Source: Mesostigma viride
Lineage: Eukaryota > Streptophyta > Mesostigmatophyceae > Mesostigmatales > Mesostigmataceae
NCBI GenBank assembly: GCA_009746045.1
Contig: RPFO01000065.1
Span: 1,286,424-1,350,423, forward strand
Reading direction: 5' to 3'
Length of the DNA: 64,000 bases
The notes beneath the pieces were generated by a model. It was not told where the DNA came from. It worked only from the letters and a program-made list of their open reading frames with translations, and made no database searches. Within the stretch, counting starts at the first letter, position 1. Each line of letters begins with the position of its first letter. Below, piece by piece: positions 58,383-64,000 of this stretch. The position numbers and the translations under genes were made by a program.

Positions 58383-58740
58383 TCAAAGCTCTCCCTATGG
58401 GCCGGCGCCCCCCATTTGCCCTGGCGCCCAGTCACTATCTGGTGGCGCTGCAACACCAACTGTTTGCCCCGCAACCTCTCGTTCGACCGGGCGGCCCTGT
58501 GGTAGCTGCGGGCAGGCCTTGGACCCCACTGGGACCTGACTATACCTGTCATGCATCATTGGGTGGCCAACAGAATCAGAATTGGTACTTGTACTTGCAC
58601 ACTGTTCTCCTGAAGGTCCAGCGCTCGCCATGGTTCGGTCCGTTTTCCCCCACGTCGGGCGCAAACATCCGGTGTGAGGATGCGGACGGCGCGGCTTTCT
58701 ACTCCCCCAACCACCGCGACTGGCCAGGCTGGTGTCATCA
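58383..58740 (+). mobile_element. Second, decayed RLE-LINE fragment
   Basis: Homologous to 57310-57660 (PPFALAPSHYL, HQLFAPQPLV, GGQQNQNWYLYLHTVLL, NIRCEDADGAAFYSPNHR) with several frame changes. It also begins right after AATATATATCAAAG. Confidence 0.75.
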
Positions 58741-58744
58741 TTGT

Positions 58745-60051
58745 GTGGTAGGCATGCCACGAGGTAGCCATGGCTGATGGCAGAGCTCATAACGTTCACG
58801 TTTGGGCACCAAAGTCGGCCGTGAATATCACAATCGCTTCGTCTTTCTAGTCTAAGACGCACACGCTGATCTATTTTCCCGAATTAGCTACTACGCGATA
58901 TCATGACGAGCAAACGCACCTCGACGCAGCGCAGCTTAGCGGCAGCGCTAAGCCCTGCTGCTACGCAAGAGGCTACGCCTAGAGAACTCTAGTTTCCGCC
59001 GCCCGGCCTGGAAGGCAGCAGCACCACTTCCCAACCTTTAGTGGTACATTCTGTCCCTTCTTCAGCCTCGCCGTCGGCCTCTCCTGAGCCCAAGCGCAGT
59101 CGTCCCGCCGAGCCACCCAGCCAGCCAGTTTCAAGATTTCACCATGCATCAACGAGCCACACTTTTGGCAGAAAGGTCCGAGTGACTGGTCAGCTGCACA
59201 TCCTGTTTCATGGGACGTGGGACACGCATTTGGAATTGTGCTGCCAACTCAAGAGTCGGGCTCAGGGCCGCGGCCTTCGCCTGCCGTCAGGTGGCAGCAC
59301 GACCGGTTTGGCTGCAAAGCTGCCCAGCCTTGCCCGTCCCTACTTGCAACAAATCGCCCTTTGCTCCCTCCTCGGACGCTCTGACGCCCAGATCTTTTCC
59401 CCCACCGCTGTGACCGACACCATCCGCGACCTCCTTAAGGACGCCGTGGAGCAGCCCGAGACTCCCCTTGCTGCAGATGTGGCAGTCCTGGGTTGCACGC
59501 TGACTGCCGAGCTCCACACCATCTTCACCGCCACCTCCACCCTCCTCGCCTCCACCACTGCCGCCTCCACCTCCACCGCCAACATCAAAGCCCAGCTCCT
59601 CGACATCGACCAGCGCCTCAAGGACAACGCCATCGCCACCGAGTGCCTGCAAAACACCGCGCATGCCTCACCGCCCAGGCGGTGAACGACATTGCGACCA
59701 AGCCAGCCCCCGCTGGCCCGGCCGGGCAGGCGATGCTCCTCCCACCCAGACCTGGGCGGACATGCTGAAGCACCACACCACCTCCACCACCTCCGCCGAC
59801 TGCCGTCGCAGTGCTCACAGCTCCATCAGCAGATGCTCAACCTCCGCGAGGAGGGCGAGCTCGACAAGCGCAGCCTTGACGTCACCGTCAAGAACTTCGA
59901 CCTGGTGGAAGGTGAGAACTCCGTGAAGCTTGCAGAAGCGTTTGAGAAAGAAATCCTTGGCCGCATGGGCCTCATTGGTGAGATCAAGCTGGACGCCCAC
60001 CGCCTTCCCCGCTCGATCGCGGGGTAAGGCGGGGGCGCGCAGTTGAGTGAG
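58745..60051 (+). mobile_element. LINE copy B: 5' UTR and ORF1, cut by an LTR element
   Basis: 5' UTR homologous to 36090-35890. ORF1 starts ATGACGAGCAAACGC at about 58901, then SPEPKRSRPAEP, a coiled coil (KAQLLDIDQRLKDNAIATEC) and, in another frame, KNFDLVEGENSVKLAEAFEK and LGRMGLIGEIKLDAHRLP. Several frame changes. Element 3 begins at 60052. Confidence 0.8.
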
Positions 60052-60652
60052 AGTTTACCCCCGAGGGAATCCATGGCTCTTGCAGGAAAGTTGCCTTTAT
60101 TATAATGAGCAAACACAGACGTAAGTCACGTCACGTCCGAGACTGCACGTAGCGCAGACGACAGGGTCGCTGTGCCAAGAGAGCGTGCACGCAAGAGCTG
60201 GCGTCCCGGTGCGACCAAGTCACACATATAGCTTGCTAGGGACGCGTCCAAGTATTCAGCTGTACTGTCACAGCTGAACTGTCAATCAATTGATTACACA
60301 GACTCTGGCACGCCTTTGGCGCGCAGATCTATCAATTGTCCATACGGCTAGTCCTGTGGACCTATCCGTACACTACAGCATCAATTGTCTCATAGGTCCT
60401 GGCGCGCTACAGCGCCTACCTATCAATTGACCATCAAGTCCTGTACAAGTCCTGTCAACGTCCTGCGGACTATCAAAGTGACACTTGTACATCCTGTGTC
60501 CGTACGCGCCCACAGTGGCGCGCCGGGTACTGTCGGCACAGCCTAGGAAACGTCATAACTTTTACGTTCCTTAACCAAATGAGGCGTTCAAGGTGCCGTT
60601 GGAAAGAGCGTAACAATCTCTATCCATCTAACGTAAATCCTTTACGTTAACT
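60052..60652 (-). repeat. 3' LTR of element 3
   Basis: 601 bp. It shares the terminal AGTTAACG and the purine tract with element 1, but its body is different sequence, so this is a sister family. Confidence 0.8.
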
Positions 60653-61619
60653 CCAATCCCTTCTTTTCTTTAGGGATCACATCCCCTGCCAGGGACCCTT
60701 GAAGTAGCTTGAAATGTCCTTCACTCCAGCTTGAAGCTTGAACAGATGTCTTTAATGGCCATTGCCATTCCCCCAGCCCTTTCTTTTAAGGAACTGGAAA
60801 AGAAACAGATCTGCCACAGGGAAAACCATTCCATGAGAAATGGATAAAAACCTATGGAAGTGGCATTACAGAGTACCACCAGATATTAGAAACACACAAA
60901 ATTAAATACATACAGGTTAATTCTATGAGGTCTTCTCCAGGAATTAATCCCATCACCTCGGTAGAGCCTCCAGTACAATGACCTTCTGGCGGTGAGTTAC
61001 ATTAATCCCAGATACTAATCCCATAAAACCCAGTACATATTCAATATAAGCACAATAAATCCATGACAATTAAAATACCACTTGACAAAGTAAGACGTAT
61101 TACAATAGTTTCCCCGTCATACTCTCAACAGGTTAGTATTGGCGCCCGTCTTATGGCGCCCGTCTACTTGTCAGATGATAAATTGCCACAGCAAACAAAT
61201 GACAAAATGAAACACATAGGCAACAATTAAATCCTGCCCTGGGGAACTAGGGAAGTCTGAACAGGTAAACACCTGAGCAGGCCAGCTTGTAGAAACATAA
61301 TACCAGGGAATCGAACCCCGCCCTATAAACCCCAGAATAAAGGTTCCCAGACCATTGTGAGAGTATGTACAAATATACATTTCTTTTAAAATAGAATACA
61401 TGGTCTGTAATGGACCTGTCAACCTTGTGTAGTCAACAGCATGAACCCCAGCCAAAACCTGGCTGTATCCTGATTAAAATCAGAGTGAGTGTACCATGGT
61501 CCATGAGCCTTAGTACAGACTAAAATACAGGTATTATGCCAGTCACAATGCTGACACTACCACACAATCTGCTCTCCAATGCCCTATAACCAGGCACCAG
61601 CTTAGACAGCTTGCTGAGA

Positions 61620-63330
61620 TGGGTCCATCAGAGACTGAAGAACCTTGTATTGCACTGCTGCCTTCTGCACTAGCTTGGTCAAAGCATCAGCAGGATTGTC
61701 AACCCCAGGGATATGCTCAATATTGGCCAAGGAGGACAATTCCTTAAGAAGGAGATAATCCAAGTCCCTACTTCTGGCCATCTGCCTGTGCACAAACTGC
61801 ACCATCCCCATGGAGTCTGTTTTTAGAAGAGTGGTAACCTGAAGTGGCCAAGGAGTGTTAGAAGTCATCTGATGAAGCAACTCCTTCAGATAAAGGCTTG
61901 TGTGAATGCCTTCACAAATAGCCCTGCATTCTGCCACATCACTACTGACAGCCACCCGTTTGTGCAGGCGACTGAACCAGCTCACCAAACTCCCCAGGCC
62001 TTCCTGTCTGAGCACAAAGAGCCCTGCAGCCCTGCCCCTGACCTTGGAGACCTGCCTGCTGTCCATTGAGCTATCCACATACAGCTCCATGCAAATGGGT
62101 TGTGATAAATCCACTGCAGACAACAGAATGCCAGATGAAGCCCTGACCTGATCAGCCACCTTGGCAGACCCTAGCTCCATCAGCATGTCATCAGGCAACC
62201 TGGCTATGACCATAAGGTCTGGCCTGGAAATGCCTGCCACCCAAGCAACCATGCCCCTCACCATGGGACACAGTGCCTGTGTGATGACTGGAGGAAGCTT
62301 GCTAATGAGGGTCTCTTGATAATCATTGCCCCCCACCAGCAGCATACGCCACTCCCCCCCTTCTTCACCAGTGTGGCCTCCATGCCCACAAACAGCAGAG
62401 GCTCATTCTCCACCTGCCATTGCTCCCTACCCAGAGGAAACTTGGACTTAATGATGGAGATCAGCTCCTTAAGCCACGACGTGGGAGCTATCAGATGTAG
62501 GTCATCCCCGTGCAGCGAAGCATACACTGGTAGGCCTTCCCATTGCCCCAGAAACAGACAGGGGTCTACAGGAGAGACCTTCAAGTTGCAATGCTCCTTC
62601 AGGAAACGGTTGAGAGTCTCCCTCCAGATTATTGGACTTGACCTCAGGCCCTCCAGGCCCTTGAGGATTTTAAGGAACTCAGTGTGAATGTCCCTTTTCC
62701 ATACAGCAGGCACCCTGACATAGAAAGGCGTCTTGCCCTCCCACTTTTCCTGTGCCACATCTGCATCCCCCTCCAGAAATGCCCTCTTGAAGTCTACCAC
62801 CACTGAGCCATAGTCCAAGCCCTTGTTGAGAAGGCCTAGAAATACACACAGCAGCAGCCTCCAAGTGTCATGCAGCATGCCAGGGGTATACAACTCCTCA
62901 GCAGTGCACTCACCAGTACCCTTGAACTCATTCAGCACTGGCCTGACATGTGGTACCTTGACCCCGTCCACCTCCTTCATCTTGATGACAAACTTGAGCT
63001 TGAGTAGACGTCGTGCAGGAGGCAGGTCATTGACAGGTTCCACGCATTTCTTGGAGATCCAGTCCTCCCCAGATTTAATCAGACCCAGTGTGACCTGGGG
63101 ACACATAATGGGAGAGGACATGAGCTTCACCAGGCCTTGGTAGTTGATAGGGCTGTGTCCAGCAAGTGAGTGAGGACCAATGCCCAAACTGCTTGGATGA
63201 CTAGCAGCTGGCAATATGAGGTCATCAACCAAGGGCTCCTGCCCCTGGCACACTTGCACACGCTTAACCGTCCTGGTTACTGCACGTGATAGGTGAGTGG
63301 TCCTGAAATTAATCAGTGGGACCTGACCAG
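61620..63330 (-). CDS. RT and RNase H region of element 3
   Basis: RT: VVVDFKRAFLEGDADVAQEK, LEGLRSSPIIWRETL and VYASLHGDDLHLIAP. RNase H: LYVDSSMDSRQVSKVRGRA, SSDVAECRAICEGIH, LLKTDSMGMVQFVH and GVDNPADALTK. Closest to element 1 in this window. Confidence 0.82.
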
Positions 63331-63379
63331 CCCCTTCCTTAGTCAGGAGAGAGGACGTGATCACTACCCATCCTGGCAT

Positions 63380-63960
63380 AGGAAATTCTGCCCCAGAAGA
63401 GCAGGTCCCTGATAGCCCTCCAAGACACAAAAAGCAGTGTCCTGTCCAAGGATAGGAATGATACCTCACCCAGTACCTTCACGTGTACCCCGCCACTGAA
63501 GTCAGACACAAACTGATAGCTGGGTTCAGTCATGCTGTACCCTGCTGCAGCTCTGGTCCCAATGATGGAAACCTGAGAATTAGTGTCTACCTCTAAGGCA
63601 GTGTCCAGCCCCAGATTGCCATGCCACCTGAGCTTGGCTACCTTGGGCTGCTTCTTGGCCCTTTGCAGAGCCCCAATCAATCCAGCCAAACTTGTCCCCC
63701 TGGGCTTGGTTAGAGCCTTGGGCTTGACAGTTGACTCCCCAGCTGTTGACCTTGCAGCCTGTTCAACAAGTACCTCTGCAACCTGGCCAGGGCTGACAGA
63801 TTCCCCTGCAACAGATGTGGTCGTTGCGTCAGTGATGTCACTTGGGACCTGAAAATCCTGCAGATCCTGTGAGCCTTGTGCCTGACTGCCCTCATTCATC
63901 AGGTTAGGCTTGACATATGACCAACTCAGCCGGTGTACATGCTTTGGTTCGTCCTCCATG
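63380..63960 (-). CDS. Integrase C-terminus and protease region of element 3
   Basis: HVHRLSWSYVKPN, the end of the integrase SH3-like region, comes first. A linker follows, then retropepsin LEVDTNSQVSIIG and FVSDFSGGVHVKVLGEVSF. Same unusual IN-then-PR order as elements 1 and 2. Confidence 0.78.
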
Positions 63961-64000
63961 CTGACCAAGCATGCGTGGCTAGCTTCATCAACCTGGGTAA

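Larger units (their letters stand above)
60052..64000 (-). mobile_element. Copia-type LTR retrotransposon (element 3), partial
   Basis: 3' LTR at 60052-60652 (minus), starting AGTTAACG and ending GGTAAACT. The purine tract AAAGAAAAGAAGGGATTGG abuts it, as in element 1. Long 3' non-coding region to 61615; RNase H 61620-62190; RT about 62330-63330; protease about 63380-63610; integrase C-terminus about 63890-63960. The rest, with the other LTR, lies outside. Broken in about two places in the part seen. It is inserted in LINE copy B. Confidence 0.88.

Overview
The window looks like nuclear DNA of a flagellated, photosynthetic eukaryote, most likely a green alga. Three host genes support this. 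A spliced armadillo-repeat gene reads as radial spoke protein 14, which implies a motile axoneme. A complete three-exon NOP10 gives an ordinary eukaryotic snoRNP gene. A spliced gene for a small LHC-like protein with a plastid transit peptide implies a green plastid. Introns use GT-AG borders and often hold long minisatellites. The species cannot be named from the sequence alone.

Layout. 1-7833 (minus): RSP14, five exons visible, running off the left edge; intron 2 is almost wholly a 4.4-kb, 24-bp minisatellite. 9033-12865 (plus): an unrecognised nuclear-type coiled-coil gene with an 8-bp satellite in its last intron. 13581-19070: Penelope-like, SINE and L1-type LINE debris. 19071-34813: a young copia-type LTR element with a second young copia-type element (24647-32373) nested in its RT gene; the pair sits in a LINE ORF1 copy. 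34819-43012: LINE copies, one split by a 4.8-kb element with long direct terminal repeats that itself carries a TTAA-type element, a truncated LINE and a small inverted-repeat element. 43834-44989 (minus): NOP10. 45205-50689: a foldback-like element with about 1.9-kb inverted arms made largely of palindrome-bearing minisatellites. 52668-53273 (plus): the LHC-like gene. 53496-60051: more LINE copies, including a clean endonuclease-domain ORF. 60052-64000 (minus): a third copia-type element, also inserted in a LINE ORF1, running off the right edge.

The host genes do not form a pathway; they are islands in transposon sequence. The most unusual biology is in the mobile elements. All three copia-type elements have integrase before protease (gag-IN-PR-RT-RH) and an HGDD box where YVDD is usual. 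The LINE families share a 3'-terminal hairpin with a constant CAAC loop and co-varying stems ahead of a TTAA-type tail. Several LINE copies go straight from ORF1 to the 3' end, like mammalian half-L1 elements. One LINE insertion is only 44 bp, hairpin plus tail, flanked by a 13-bp duplication. Nesting plus target-site duplications allows much of the insertion order to be reconstructed.
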